Assembly: GCA_947492525.1 (NCBI GenBank)
Contig: CANLNQ010000026.1
Location: 34,911 to 98,910 of the forward strand
Direction: 5' to 3'
From: an uncultured Granulosicoccus sp.
GTDB taxonomy: Bacteria; Pseudomonadota; Gammaproteobacteria; Granulosicoccales; Granulosicoccaceae
Length of the DNA stretch: 64,000 bases
The position numbers were made by a program, and so were the translations under genes. Shown one piece after another: positions 9,082 to 17,925 of the stretch. The notes below the pieces were generated by a model. The model worked only from the letters and a program-made list of their open reading frames with translations. It was not told where the DNA came from and did not search any database. How positions within the stretch are numbered: the stretch's first letter is position 1; every line of letters begins with the position of its first letter.

Positions 9082-9921
9082 ATGAAATTTGTAAGATTCG
9101 GAGAAAGAGGGCAGGAGAAGCCCGGCATGATCGATCCTGAGGGCAATATCCGCAGCCTCGAAGGCAAGTGCGACGATATCGCAGGCGACGTGCTGACAGA
9201 TCTTGAACAATTCAAGGATATCGACTGGAAATCATTGCCGCAGGTGGATGCAGCAACACGACTGGGTGCCTGCGTCGGTCAGACTGGCAAGTTCATCTGT
9301 ATCGGTCTGAACTACGCCGATCACGCTGCCGAGAGCGGATTGGATGTACCCAGCGAGCCAGTCATGTTCATGAAGGCCACGAGCGCTATCTGTGGTCCCA
9401 ATGATCCGATACTCATCCCGCGCGGCTCCGAAAAAACCGATTGGGAAGTCGAGCTGGGTGTGGTCATCGGCAAGGCGGCCAAGTACGTGGATGAAGCACA
9501 GGCTCTGGAGCATGTGGCTGGCTACTGCGTCATCAACGATGTTTCGGAGCGAGCGTTTCAGATAGAGCGCGAAGGTCAGTGGACCAAGGGCAAATCCTGC
9601 GACAACTTCGGTCAGACGGGGCCGGCGCTGGTGACGCGTGATGAGATTGCCGATCCCCAGAATCTGTCCATGTGGCTCGAAGTCAATGGTGAGCGAGTTC
9701 AGGACGGTTCTACCAAGACCATGGTGTACGGTGTTGCCCACCTGGTCAGCTATCTCAGCCAGTTCATGACGCTGCATCCCGGCGACATCATCTCTACCGG
9801 TACACCTCCGGGTGTCGGTCTTGGTTTCAAGCCACCTCGTTACCTGAAGGCCGGCGATGTTGTCGAATTGGGTATCGAGAACCTGGGACAGCAGAAACAG
9901 GTTTGCGAGAACGACGAGTAA
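9082..9921 (+). CDS. FAH-family hydrolase (2,4-diketo-3-deoxy acid hydrolase-like)
   Basis: Protein of 279 aa of the fumarylacetoacetate hydrolase superfamily, often annotated as ureidoglycolate lyase. The metal-binding E-x-E region (TDWEVELGVVIGK, residue about 128), the YCVINDVSERAFQ segment and the C-terminal GDIISTGTPPGVGLG loop are present. An AAGGAG site precedes the ATG. After an IlvD-type dehydratase the likely role is cleavage of a 2,4-diketo-3-deoxy sugar acid into pyruvate plus a hydroxy acid, as in the L-fucose/L-rhamnose routes. That needs a dehydrogenase, and none lies in this operon. Confidence 0.85.
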   Translation: MKFVRFGERGQEKPGMIDPEGNIRSLEGKCDDIAGDVLTDLEQFKDIDWKSLPQVDAATRLGACVGQTGKFICIGLNYADHAAESGLDVPSEPVMFMKATSAICGPNDPILIPRGSEKTDWEVELGVVIGKAAKYVDEAQALEHVAGYCVINDVSERAFQIEREGQWTKGKSCDNFGQTGPALVTRDEIADPQNLSMWLEVNGERVQDGSTKTMVYGVAHLVSYLSQFMTLHPGDIISTGTPPGVGLGFKPPRYLKAGDVVELGIENLGQQKQVCENDE

Positions 9922-9950
9922 GTGACCCTGATCAAGTGAGAATGATGTAG

Positions 9951-9981
9951 AAAAAGCCCGGAAAACTGCCTGTTTTCCGGG
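9951..9981 (-). terminator. Rho-independent terminator of the minus-strand FAH/ABC operon
   Basis: A perfect 10-bp stem, CCCGGAAAAC (9957-9966) with GTTTTCCGGG (9972-9981) and a 5-base loop, is followed on the minus strand by CTTTTT. It lies 28 bp past the stop of the minus-strand hydrolase gene, so it should end that operon. On the plus strand there is no T-run, though the hairpin may still protect the 3' end of the convergent transcript. Confidence 0.8.
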
Positions 9982-10008
9982 ACTGAACAAACTGGCGGTC
10001 AACGAATC

Positions 10009-10725
10009 TCAGTCGACAGTCAGGTGCAGATCACCGACACCCGCAACATGGGCGTGCATCCGGTCGCCTCGCTGCACAGGCCCGACTCCCGCCGGCGTCC
10101 CGGTCATGATCACATCTCCGGGCTGCAGAGTGAACAGGGTCGAGAGGATGGATATCATCTCTGCGGTCTTCCAGATCATCTGGTTCAGGTCACCGCTCTG
10201 CCGCGTTTCCTCATTGATCTTCAGCCAGATATCACCGTCTGTCGGGTGGCCGATCTTCGATACCGGATACAAAGGCCCGGCCGGTGCGGACATCTCGAAA
10301 GCCTTGCCGATCTCCCAGGGACGGCCCAGTTTCTTCATCTCGCCCTGCAGATCCCGGCGGGTCATGTCCAGAGACACGCCGTAGCCGTAGACACAATCCA
10401 GAGCATCTTCAACGGCAATATCATCTCCTCCGGATTTCAGGGCTACCAGTAGCTCCACTTCATGATGCACATCCTTGCTGGCCTTGGGATAGGGAAATGA
10501 TGTGGCATCGGGTACCAGATTGTCGGGATTCTTCTGGAAGAAGAAGGGGGGTTCCTTGTCCGGATCGTGTCCCATCTCGACCGCGTGAGCGGCATAGTTG
10601 CGCCCGACGCAGTACACACGATGGACCGGAAACAGCTCAGCACTATCTGCAATGGATAGCGTCGCCTGAGCCGGTGGCGTAATGACATAGCCGTCCGGGC
10701 GAGACTCTGTGGCTACGGTATTCAT
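10009..10725 (-). CDS. FAH-family hydrolase (fumarylpyruvate hydrolase-like)
   Basis: Small FAH-superfamily enzyme of about 238 aa. The start at 10725 has a strong AGGAGA site. Family marks are VYCVGRNYAAHAVEMGHD, the metal-ligand segment HHEVELLVAL, YGYGVSLDMTRRDLQ and the terminal GDVIMTGTPAGVGPV. The FFFQKNPDNLV and DMTRRDLQ segments resemble fumarylpyruvate/acylpyruvate hydrolases of the NagK/FAHD1 type. It is the last gene of the minus-strand operon, 66 bp after the Ldh2-type dehydrogenase and just before a terminator. It probably cleaves an acylpyruvate-like product. Confidence 0.85.
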   Translation of the reverse strand: MNTVATESRPDGYVITPPAQATLSIADSAELFPVHRVYCVGRNYAAHAVEMGHDPDKEPPFFFQKNPDNLVPDATSFPYPKASKDVHHEVELLVALKSGGDDIAVEDALDCVYGYGVSLDMTRRDLQGEMKKLGRPWEIGKAFEMSAPAGPLYPVSKIGHPTDGDIWLKINEETRQSGDLNQMIWKTAEMISILSTLFTLQPGDVIMTGTPAGVGPVQRGDRMHAHVAGVGDLHLTVD

Positions 10726-10791
10726 GGTCTTTCTCCTGATGGGGTTGGGCGCCATGGTATCAATGGCGATGTACAGAAATGAAATCGAACG

Positions 10792-11859
10792 CTAGTCCAG
10801 ATTGGCTTTGAAGCCGTACCGCTCCGCCAGAGCCAGCAAGTCTTCATACAGCGCGTGGTTGAGTGACAGACCATTGCGTCGGCGTTCGGCAGCAGCGGTG
10901 TGTTTGCCATCACCCGGTAGTCTTACCGGATCATGACCGGGCAGGGGCTCTGATGCGCGCATGTCGGCAAAGATGCGAGCGGTGGTTTCACCAAACTCTT
11001 CGCCCATGCCGAATGCGGCCGGGTTCAGGGCCATGACAAATTGCCCCGTATTGGTCTCGCTCGTGGTGTCGTTGGTGAAATCCACGACATCCGAGCCGAA
11101 AGCGGCGCCGTTGAGCACACCCGCCATCAGCCCGATGGCAACGGACAGACCGAATCCCTTCGGGCCGCCGATGGGCAGCATGAATCCGTCGGCTTTTTTC
11201 GCCGGGTCCGTCAATGGTGCACCGTCGCGGCCGACCATCCATCCCTCCGGCATGGGGTCGCCGCGCTGTGCGAGTACCTTGATCTTGCCCATGGCAGCAA
11301 CCGTTGTGGCCATGTCCAGCACGAAGGGATCCTCGCTGCCATTCGGCGCGGAGAAGGCAATCGGATTGGTACCCAGTAACAGATCGGTGCCACCGAAGGG
11401 CGGCACATGGTTGGCGCTGCCCACGGACGCGGCCATACCCAGCATGCCTGCCTCCGCCTGCGGTCGGACATACAGTGCCAGCGGGCCTGCGTGATTGCCT
11501 CGCCTGACTCCCACCCAACCGATTCCCGCTTCGCGCGCTTTGCTGATGGCCAGCTCACAGGCTTGACGCAGGGCGAGGTGTCCCAGGCCATTGTCTCCAT
11601 CCACCAGGGCCGTGGCTGCCGTTTCATGAACGATGGACACGTCGGCCCTGGCGTTGCAACCCCCGTCGTGCAGACGCGCCATGTACTGGCGAAGACGAAA
11701 GACACCATGGGTCTCGTGTCCGTAGAGGTCTGCCTCGACCATGAGTGTCGCTACCGTGGTGGCGTCCCGATCAGGAACGCCTTGAGAGCTCAGGGCATTG
11801 TGAATGCATTCGATCAACTGCTCGGTCTTCACTTGCACTGATGAAGCCGGGTTACTCAC
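10792..11859 (-). CDS. Ldh2/MdhC-family NAD(P)-dependent 2-hydroxyacid dehydrogenase
   Basis: Dehydrogenase of about 355 aa of the malate/L-lactate/ureidoglycolate/sulfolactate (type 2) family. Typical segments are LYGHETHGVFRLRQY with the catalytic histidine near residue 45, VRRGNHAGPLALYV, FGGTDLLLGTNPIAFSAP and GPKGFGLSVAIGLMAGVL. The GTG at 11859 is preferred because AGGAGG lies five bases upstream; a GTG at 11865 would overlap that site. The gene overlaps the end of the permease gene. It probably oxidises a 2-hydroxy acid brought in by the ABC transporter; the family includes (R)-sulfolactate dehydrogenase, but specificity is not readable. Confidence 0.85.
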   Translation of the reverse strand: MSNPASSVQVKTEQLIECIHNALSSQGVPDRDATTVATLMVEADLYGHETHGVFRLRQYMARLHDGGCNARADVSIVHETAATALVDGDNGLGHLALRQACELAISKAREAGIGWVGVRRGNHAGPLALYVRPQAEAGMLGMAASVGSANHVPPFGGTDLLLGTNPIAFSAPNGSEDPFVLDMATTVAAMGKIKVLAQRGDPMPEGWMVGRDGAPLTDPAKKADGFMLPIGGPKGFGLSVAIGLMAGVLNGAAFGSDVVDFTNDTTSETNTGQFVMALNPAAFGMGEEFGETTARIFADMRASEPLPGHDPVRLPGDGKHTAAAERRRNGLSLNHALYEDLLALAERYGFKANLD

Positions 11860-12712
11860 GATCACCTCCTACGGTATTCTTTTGCCAGAAGACAACGCGG
11901 CGCTGTGTCCAGGTCACCAGTGCGTAGAGTGCCAGGCCGAGCAGGCTCAGGTACAGAATCAGCGAGAAGACGCGAGGGGTATGCAGCTGAGAGGCCGCAA
12001 CGCGAATCAGTTCGCCAATACCCTTGCCACCGCCCAGAAATTCCCCCGTGATGGCGCCAGCCATGACACCGACTGCCCCGATTTTCAATCCGGTGAAGAT
12101 CTGTGGCAGACCCATGGGAAGCTTCATCTTGATCAGTGTTTGCATCCGGCTGGCACCCATGGTCATGAACAGCATGCGGGCGTTTTCGTCAGCTGCATGC
12201 AGTCCGGCTGCAGTACCGACAACGATCGGGAATGTGGCGATGAAAGCAGCCAGCGCCACTTTCGATTCGATGCCGAAACCCAGCCAGGCAACAAACAGCG
12301 GGGCGAAGGCGACTTTCGGCATGGTATCGATGGCGACCAGATAGGGCATGATCGCGCGTTCACCGAATGCGGTCTCTCCGACCAGCACTCCCAGCAAAAA
12401 TCCGATGGTGATCGCCAGGGCAAAGCCGAAGATGACTTCCTTGACCGTGATCCACAAGGCACCAAGCATGTAGTCGCCGCTGAGAAGGTTCTTGCCGACG
12501 AAAACCAGATCGTTGAAGGTCTCGGCAGGCGTTGGCAGAATGATCGGGGAGACCAGGCCCAGATTGGTTGAAAGCTGCCAGGCGCCGACGAAGACGGCAA
12601 ACACGAATGTCATGGAAACGCTGCGAGGGATGCGATCGATCAGGGACTCGTGTTCAACCCAGATGGTTTCCTCGGCGCTCGTGGGAACCGCATTGCTCGT
12701 CACTTCGCTCAC
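11852..12712 (-). CDS. ABC transporter permease (SsuC/TauC/NrtB type)
   Basis: Inner-membrane permease of 286 aa with about six hydrophobic segments and the coupling motif region MGASRMQTLIKMKLPMGLPQIFTGL split across residues about 185-210. A GTG start overlaps the TGA of the ATPase gene (GTGA). The family transports sulfonates, nitrate, pyrimidine precursors and other small anions. The operon context of two FAH hydrolases and a 2-hydroxyacid dehydrogenase suggests an organic acid rather than nitrate. Confidence 0.9.
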   Translation of the reverse strand: MSEVTSNAVPTSAEETIWVEHESLIDRIPRSVSMTFVFAVFVGAWQLSTNLGLVSPIILPTPAETFNDLVFVGKNLLSGDYMLGALWITVKEVIFGFALAITIGFLLGVLVGETAFGERAIMPYLVAIDTMPKVAFAPLFVAWLGFGIESKVALAAFIATFPIVVGTAAGLHAADENARMLFMTMGASRMQTLIKMKLPMGLPQIFTGLKIGAVGVMAGAITGEFLGGGKGIGELIRVAASQLHTPRVFSLILYLSLLGLALYALVTWTQRRVVFWQKNTVGGDRE

Positions 12713-13518
12713 AGGTCTTCTCCCTTGTCCAGCAGCGCACGAATGTAATCAACAATGGCGCCGAATTTCGGTGTGGTCATCATGTCGAGTGTGCGTGGCC
12801 GAGGCAGATCAACCGTAACGACTTCAGCTAGCCGGCCCGGGCGTGGCTTCATGACATAGATATGATCGGAGAGGATGACGGCTTCGGCGATGGAGTGGGT
12901 AACCAGAAATGCCGTGGCGTTCTGTTCCGTGCAGATGCGCTGCAATTCCATGTTCATCATGTCACGCGACAATTCATCCAGTGCACTGAAGGGTTCGTCC
13001 AGTAGCAGAACCGCCGGTTCGGTGATCAGCATGCGGCAGATCGATGCTCGCTGCGCCATGCCACCGGATAGCTCATTGGGGTAGACATTTTCAAACCCCT
13101 TCAAGCCGACGACATCGAGCAGATCATGAGCTCGCGCCTTGGCTGTCTCGGCCGCGGCCCGGCCGTCCCGAATCTCGATCGGCAAAACGATGTTCTCAAC
13201 GGTCGTGCGCCAGGGGAACAGTGTCGCATGCTGGAACATCATGCCGATGTCCCTGCGAGGGCCTGTAACGGGTTGGTCCTGCAGGATCACTCGGCCGGTA
13301 CTGGGCGGTATCAGACCGGCCATGATCTTCAACAGAGTGGACTTCCCGCAGCCGCTAGACCCGATGACTGAGGAAAAGCTTCCCTTGTTCAAGGTCAGAC
13401 TGGCGCCTTCCAGTGCAACCACCTTGTTGCGCGCATAGGTCTTGCCGACGTTCGCCAGTTCATAGACTGCTTCTTCGTTCATGGTGGAGAAATCCGGTAC
13501 GGCTGCGAGAGCATTCAT
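12709..13518 (-). CDS. ABC transporter ATP-binding protein (SsuB/TauB/NrtD type)
   Basis: ATPase of about 269 aa. Walker A is IGSSGCGKS; the Q-loop MMFQHATLFPWRTTVENI, signature NELSGGMAQRASICR, Walker B VLLLDEPFSALDEL and H-loop FLVTHSIAEA are intact. The LFPW Q-loop is characteristic of the TauB/SsuB/NrtD group. The start at 13518 lies immediately after the stop of the binding-protein gene; a later ATG (MNEEAVYEL) is possible. It energises the permease at 11852-12712. Confidence 0.92.
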   Translation of the reverse strand: MNALAAVPDFSTMNEEAVYELANVGKTYARNKVVALEGASLTLNKGSFSSVIGSSGCGKSTLLKIMAGLIPPSTGRVILQDQPVTGPRRDIGMMFQHATLFPWRTTVENIVLPIEIRDGRAAAETAKARAHDLLDVVGLKGFENVYPNELSGGMAQRASICRMLITEPAVLLLDEPFSALDELSRDMMNMELQRICTEQNATAFLVTHSIAEAVILSDHIYVMKPRPGRLAEVVTVDLPRPRTLDMMTTPKFGAIVDYIRALLDKGEDL

Positions 13519-13519
13519 A

Positions 13520-14545
13520 TCAGTTGATTGCCTCGTTCCAATCGCTGATGAATTCGTTCGTGTACGCATCTTCAAGATTGTCCAGTGGTGCGGACAGTTC
13601 CCCTCCGGCTACCAGGCTGGCCTGCCACTCTTCCCACACTTCAGGTGGCAGATAGCCCAGACCATTGGACATGTCGACCGGTATGGTCTTGGAGCGGACG
13701 GCATCGAAAAGAGCTGCCTGAAATTCCGGATCCTCACCTTCCTGTGGATTGCCTGCTTTCAGATGAGCCAGAACGGTTTCGCGATTGGCATCGTCCAGCG
13801 CGAAGGCATGAGCGCGCATGAATGCCCGACCGAACTTCTCCACCAGCTCGCGATCATTGCGAATGGTGTCGCCCATGGTGGCAAGACCGTTGCCGAAGAA
13901 ACGCGCAAATTTCGCCGGAGTGATATCGCGCACTTTCATGCCGCGCTGGTTCAGAACGGCGGAATCAGCTGTTGATGAGGAGTAGGCGGACATCTCTCCA
14001 CTGTTGAATGCAACCGTGGCCGGGCCACCATCACCGACGGTGAGAAATTCGAAATCGGTACCGGCAACCATGCCGGCGTCGGACATGACGTTGCGCGCAA
14101 ATCCTACTTCCGCTCCATCTGCCGTCCCTGTGCCGATGACAGTCCCGCGCAGATCCTCCAGGGTCTTGATGTCGGAATCTTCCCTGACCACAATGCCGAA
14201 ATTGCTGCGTGATGCCACGTTATAGAAGAACACGGCGTCCACGCCACGTGAACGCGCAGCCATGACCGGTCCCGGACCGGGCCGACCGAAATGAGCCTGT
14301 CCGGCGGCCAGGGCCTGAAGTACAGCGCCGGAACCATTGATGGCCTCGACATTGACCTCGAGCCCTTCTTCTTCGAAATAGCCTTCGCCAATGGCCACGA
14401 ATACGGGGTAGGAGTTGATAGCGGATGGGCTGGGCTGAACGAAGGTGATTTCACGCAGATCCTGCGCATGTGCCGTAGACACGCTCATCAACGATAATGG
14501 AATGGCCGCAGCCAAGGCGACACTGAACAGACGTCTTGTAATCAT
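13520..14545 (-). CDS. NMT1/THI5-like periplasmic substrate-binding protein
   Basis: Periplasmic binding protein of about 341 aa for the TauABC-type transporter. The start at 14545 follows GGAG at nine bases and opens a clear signal peptide ending at STAHAQ (residue about 28). The body (FVQPSPSAINSYPVFVAIGEGYFEEEGLEV) is typical of SsuA/THI5-like proteins. GSGAVLQALAAGQAHFG corresponds to the ligand-pocket region. The ligand is unknown; the surrounding hydrolases and dehydrogenase favour a small carboxylate or aromatic-derived acid. Confidence 0.9.
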   Translation of the reverse strand: MITRRLFSVALAAAIPLSLMSVSTAHAQDLREITFVQPSPSAINSYPVFVAIGEGYFEEEGLEVNVEAINGSGAVLQALAAGQAHFGRPGPGPVMAARSRGVDAVFFYNVASRSNFGIVVREDSDIKTLEDLRGTVIGTGTADGAEVGFARNVMSDAGMVAGTDFEFLTVGDGGPATVAFNSGEMSAYSSSTADSAVLNQRGMKVRDITPAKFARFFGNGLATMGDTIRNDRELVEKFGRAFMRAHAFALDDANRETVLAHLKAGNPQEGEDPEFQAALFDAVRSKTIPVDMSNGLGYLPPEVWEEWQASLVAGGELSAPLDNLEDAYTNEFISDWNEAIN

Positions 14546-14602
14546 GGTGGTTTTCTCCAAGTGGTGGTGCTGGATCTTCTGATGCCACTACAGTCCCGTT
14601 TT

Positions 14603-15532
14603 TCAGGCCGTGCGCATCGTGTTCTCGAGTCGTCCGATCTTTTCTACTTCACAGACCACCGTGTCACCATCCTTGAGGTATTGCGGTGGATCCATGGCGT
14701 AGCCAACGCCCGAGGGGGTACCGGTAGCCAGCATGTCGCCAGGCTCCAGTGTCAACCCTTCTGAAAGCGATTCGATCAGGGTTGGAATATCGAAGATCAT
14801 GTCCGAGGTCGAGCCGCTCTGGCGCGTTTCACCGTTGACCGACAGACTGATGGCAAGATCATGTGGATTCTCTATGGCATCGGCAGTGACTATCCAGGGG
14901 CCGGTGGGGCAGGAACCATCCAGACCCTTGCCCTTGAAGTACTGCCCGCCGTGACGCCGCTGGATATCGCGTGCCGTGACATCGTTGATGATCGTGTAGC
15001 CGAATACATGCTGGTAGGCCCTGTCGCGAGGGATGTTCCTGCCGGGCTTGCCGATGACCAGAGTCAGCTCGACTTCGTAGTCGATGCATTCGGAAACAGC
15101 TGGAAAGATGGGGATGTCGGCACCCGACCCGATGACTGCGGTGGGTGGCTTGGTGAAGAAGACCGGGTAGTCGGTTACACCCACTTTCTGGTTCTGGGCC
15201 TTGTCACCCTCGGCGATGTGCTCCGCGTAGTTCCTGCCCACACAGAAGGTATTCTTGCGTGGATGGGGCAGCGGCGCGAGAAAACGGACAGTGGACGCAT
15301 CGTGCCGGGCATTCGCGTACTGGCCGGATTCTGCGTCATCGGCCAGTTTGCGGATGGCATCAAGCAGGTCCGGCCCACCTTCGACAATGCTCTGCAGACT
15401 GCCGTCTGCGAGCGATGTGCCGACTGCGCCAGTGAGGTCCGAAGCTGCCTTGGCAATATCCAGCAAGGAGCCGTCGTTGAGTCGGACCACCGCAACGGAC
15501 GATCCGTTGGCGGCAATGGTGGCAAGGTGCAT
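14603..15532 (-). CDS. FAH-family hydrolase, first gene of the ABC operon
   Basis: FAH-superfamily protein of about 309 aa with an N-terminal cap (MHLATIAANGSSVAVVRL) and a C-terminal catalytic domain: FCVGRNYAEHIAEG near residue 120, the metal segment CIDYEVELTLVIGK, FGYTIINDVTARDIQRRH and GDMLATGTPSGVGYAM. The start at 15532 follows GGAGA by nine bases. It heads the minus-strand operon and faces the GntR regulator gene. Probably hydrolyses or decarboxylates a diketo acid formed from the imported substrate. Third FAH-family gene in this window. Confidence 0.87.
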   Translation of the reverse strand: MHLATIAANGSSVAVVRLNDGSLLDIAKAASDLTGAVGTSLADGSLQSIVEGGPDLLDAIRKLADDAESGQYANARHDASTVRFLAPLPHPRKNTFCVGRNYAEHIAEGDKAQNQKVGVTDYPVFFTKPPTAVIGSGADIPIFPAVSECIDYEVELTLVIGKPGRNIPRDRAYQHVFGYTIINDVTARDIQRRHGGQYFKGKGLDGSCPTGPWIVTADAIENPHDLAISLSVNGETRQSGSTSDMIFDIPTLIESLSEGLTLEPGDMLATGTPSGVGYAMDPPQYLKDGDTVVCEVEKIGRLENTMRTA

Positions 15533-15572
15533 GTGATGGTATCTCCAGGTGTTGTCGTGTAACGGGTATTTG

Positions 15573-15845
15573 ATTGGTGTATTAATCGCAACCAATTCGA
15601 GTCGAGATCAACCATAATTCAATTTCTGTCTGGGCACAAGACTTTTTCACATGGTAGGTAAATGCACTTTTCTTCTCCGAAAAATTCTTAAACACATGTT
15701 TTTGAAGCAGAAATACTGCGGTGTATAAGAACTAATTGAATTTCAGTCAGAGTTTTTATTGAAGGCTGCCTTGAAGCTCTGTACTAATCTTCACCTATTG
15801 GTTCGTTTTGGTTCGTTATTGAAATATCAATTCACACATTGGTTG
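15573..15845. promoter_or_regulatory. AT-rich divergent promoter region with repeated ATTGGT motifs
   Basis: The 360-bp gap between the FAH operon and the GntR gene is AT-rich. It holds an inverted pair ATTGGT (15573-15578) and ACCAAT (15591-15596) with a 12-bp centre, a direct repeat of TTGGTTCGTT (15798-15807 and 15808-15817) and a further ATTGGTTG at 15838. These are candidate binding sites for the adjacent GntR regulator. No confident -10/-35 pair was assigned. Confidence 0.45.
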
Positions 15846-15892
15846 ATCATTGTCTAGTAAACTGATTCGACGACGGGAACAACGGGCACGGA

Positions 15893-16573
15893 ATGAAGAG
15901 AGAGAACAGTGAGGGTGCACTGATTCAGTTGCGTGCCTACATTGCGCAAGGCGAATTTGAAACCAACGACCGCTTGCCGGCAGAGCGCGAACTGTGCGAG
16001 ACGCTGGGTATCGGTCGATCCGAACTGCGCAAGGCCTTCGCGATTCTGGAGTCAGAAGGGGCAATTTGGCGCCACGTCGGGCGCGGCACATTTGTCGGCA
16101 ACGGGAAGGGCCAGGGTCCGGACTACCTGTCCATTGCCGACATCGCAAAGCGCACAACCCCACGCGAAGTCATGCACGCACGACTGGTGCTGGAGCCGAT
16201 GCTGGCACGCGAAGCGGCCATGCATGCCACGGCCGAACATGTTGAACAATTGCGTGACTGTTGTGCGAAGGCTCGCGAGGCAACAACTTGGAGACAGTAC
16301 GAATCCATCGACAACCAGTTTCACAGTCTGGTTACTGAAGCCACGCAGAACACGCCGCTCATCACGATGTATGAGCAACTCAATGCCTTGCGCCGAACCA
16401 TTGTCTGGGGTTGTCTGCATCGGCATACTGAAACCCCGACACCGGATCACCACAGTTTTGCGGAACATGAGGCGATACTGGAGGCCATCGAGCAGCGTAA
16501 TTCAGAGGCTGCCCAGATTGGAATGAAGCGACATTTGCAGGCTGTGCGGGATGATATGTTTCCCAGTGACTGA
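15893..16573 (+). CDS. GntR-family transcriptional regulator (FadR/FCD subfamily)
   Basis: Regulator of 226 aa. The N-terminal winged helix spans residues about 8-70, with RLPAERELCETLGIGRSELR as the recognition region and GRGTFVG as the wing. The C-terminal FCD domain carries candidate metal ligands in NQFHSLVTEAT and HHSFAEHEAILEAI. It is divergent from the FAH/ABC operon and probably represses it. Ligands of the subfamily are usually organic acids, which agrees with the regulated enzymes. Confidence 0.9.
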   Translation: MKRENSEGALIQLRAYIAQGEFETNDRLPAERELCETLGIGRSELRKAFAILESEGAIWRHVGRGTFVGNGKGQGPDYLSIADIAKRTTPREVMHARLVLEPMLAREAAMHATAEHVEQLRDCCAKAREATTWRQYESIDNQFHSLVTEATQNTPLITMYEQLNALRRTIVWGCLHRHTETPTPDHHSFAEHEAILEAIEQRNSEAAQIGMKRHLQAVRDDMFPSD

Positions 16574-16618
16574 AAACTGGCCTCGATCAGTGTGTTCAGT
16601 GCCTCATGATAAATCTCT

Positions 16619-17643
16619 GAGTTGCATTATTGCTTTATCCGCTACATCACCGTCATTCTGTAGCCGGACTTTGCCTGGCCAGCTTCTGCCGAATCATGCG
16701 GTTGTGGGTGGCTACATAGATCCACAGATGATGCACCAATGCCTCGGGTTTCTTGGTGGTGCACCAGGTGCGGCGCACCAGACGGTTGATGTTGGCCCGA
16801 AGCATGGCCAGGGTGTGGTTGATCGAGAACAGAGGATCGAAACCGATCTTCTTCAGCTCCCCCTGTCCGGTCACGCAACCGCGCTTGCTCGGGTGCACCG
16901 TATGTGAACTTTCCGGGAAATGTCGTTTGATCAATGTGGTGTACTGATCATGCCCATCGGTGCTGAAACAGGCCTCCGCATGGATCCGGTGCTGCACCTC
17001 GGCAAACAGCTCCTCGCGCATCTGTCGGCTCTCATCGGGGCGTTTTCCGTACTTCTTGCGGGAGATCGCCGCCAGATTGCCACTGGCCGGAATACGCGCC
17101 ACCCCAAATCCCTGTATCAAGCGGCGCTGGCTGTCGACCACCACGCAGACGCTCAAGGGCTTGCATTTGGTGTGCTCCAGCGTGATCAGATCATCCAGTT
17201 GTACCTGTCTGACCGGAGCCTCTCTATCCAGCAGCCGCTCCTCCTGCAACCTTGCCTGTTCGCCCAGATACACCAGCCGTCGACTGACCGTGCTGCGAGA
17301 CACATTCAGTAGCAGAGCGGCCCGGCGCATCGACACACAGGCACTGAGCAAGGCCATCAGCGGTTGATTGATGCGACGTTTCTTCTGCTTGAAGGCCGCT
17401 GTGTCGGTGGCACGGGAGAAGGTGCTACGGCAGGCCTTGCAGCGGAACCGGTCGATGGCTCGGGCATCACAGCGTCGATAATAGGTGCCATGGCGAGCCA
17501 CCTCGTTGCCTTTTGCGCGGCAGCGCGGACATTCTGGGTTCATATCCTTATAAACCATTGATTGAAATTAGCGTTTACAGCATACCTTGTTCTACCGAAC
17601 ACAGTGAAGTAGGCCAGTTTCATGGGGATGAATAATGCAACTC
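16619..17643 (-). mobile_element. Insertion-sequence-like element with 13-bp inverted repeats
   Basis: The transposase-like gene is bracketed by GAGTTGCATTATT (16619-16631) and its exact inverse AATAATGCAACTC (17631-17643), giving an element of about 1025 bp. No clear target-site duplication flanks these repeats. The right end continues outward into a GC-rich stretch absent on the left, so the true termini may lie a few bases further out or the left end may be decayed. It sits 45 bp past the GntR stop. Confidence 0.6.
16653..17558 (-). CDS. Zinc-ribbon IS transposase-like protein (IS1/IS1595-type architecture)
   Basis: Protein of 301 aa with an N-terminal zinc ribbon (PECPRC at residues about 8-13 and a second pair in RFRCKACRSTFS), a helix-turn-helix (RRAALLLNVSRSTVSRRLVY, residues about 77-96) and a downstream domain with acidic residues in VQLDDLI, VVVDSQRRL and FSTDGHDQY that could form a DDE-type active site. 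This order is that of an InsA-like plus catalytic domain in one chain. I cannot assign a named IS family with certainty. The ATG at 17543 is an alternative start. Confidence 0.7.
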   Translation of the reverse strand: MVYKDMNPECPRCRAKGNEVARHGTYYRRCDARAIDRFRCKACRSTFSRATDTAAFKQKKRRINQPLMALLSACVSMRRAALLLNVSRSTVSRRLVYLGEQARLQEERLLDREAPVRQVQLDDLITLEHTKCKPLSVCVVVDSQRRLIQGFGVARIPASGNLAAISRKKYGKRPDESRQMREELFAEVQHRIHAEACFSTDGHDQYTTLIKRHFPESSHTVHPSKRGCVTGQGELKKIGFDPLFSINHTLAMLRANINRLVRRTWCTTKKPEALVHHLWIYVATHNRMIRQKLARQSPATE

Positions 17644-17925
17644 GACCCCGCCCCTTAATCAAGAAAACCAATTGATAAACAGGCTGAAATTGATGGAATC
17701 ATCGAATTTTTCATGATGGCGACTTATCGCGATAGTGAGAAACTTGTCGCAGTTGGCATCTTGGTCTTGGACTTGTATTTTCGCAGGTTTTGGGTGACAA
17801 GGTGTTAATGCAACACCCGTTGTCTTTGTCATTACGCTGACGTTAGTATGTTGACGCCGTATCACATGCCACACGCTTGAGCGTCGTTGGCGCTCACTCT
17901 CAATTCAAACCGAGCCACTTGCTTA
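17559..17925. other. Intergenic stretch without a supported gene
   Basis: The first part holds the right end of the IS-like element to 17643. The rest is AT-richer DNA upstream of the secreted-protein gene and presumably contains its promoter. A 71-codon minus-strand frame (17659-17874) lacks a ribosome site and protein-like composition, so I do not call it. Confidence 0.5.

Noticed and set aside
17659..17874. 71-codon minus-strand frame beside the IS-like element
   Set aside because: No ribosome site or recognisable features.
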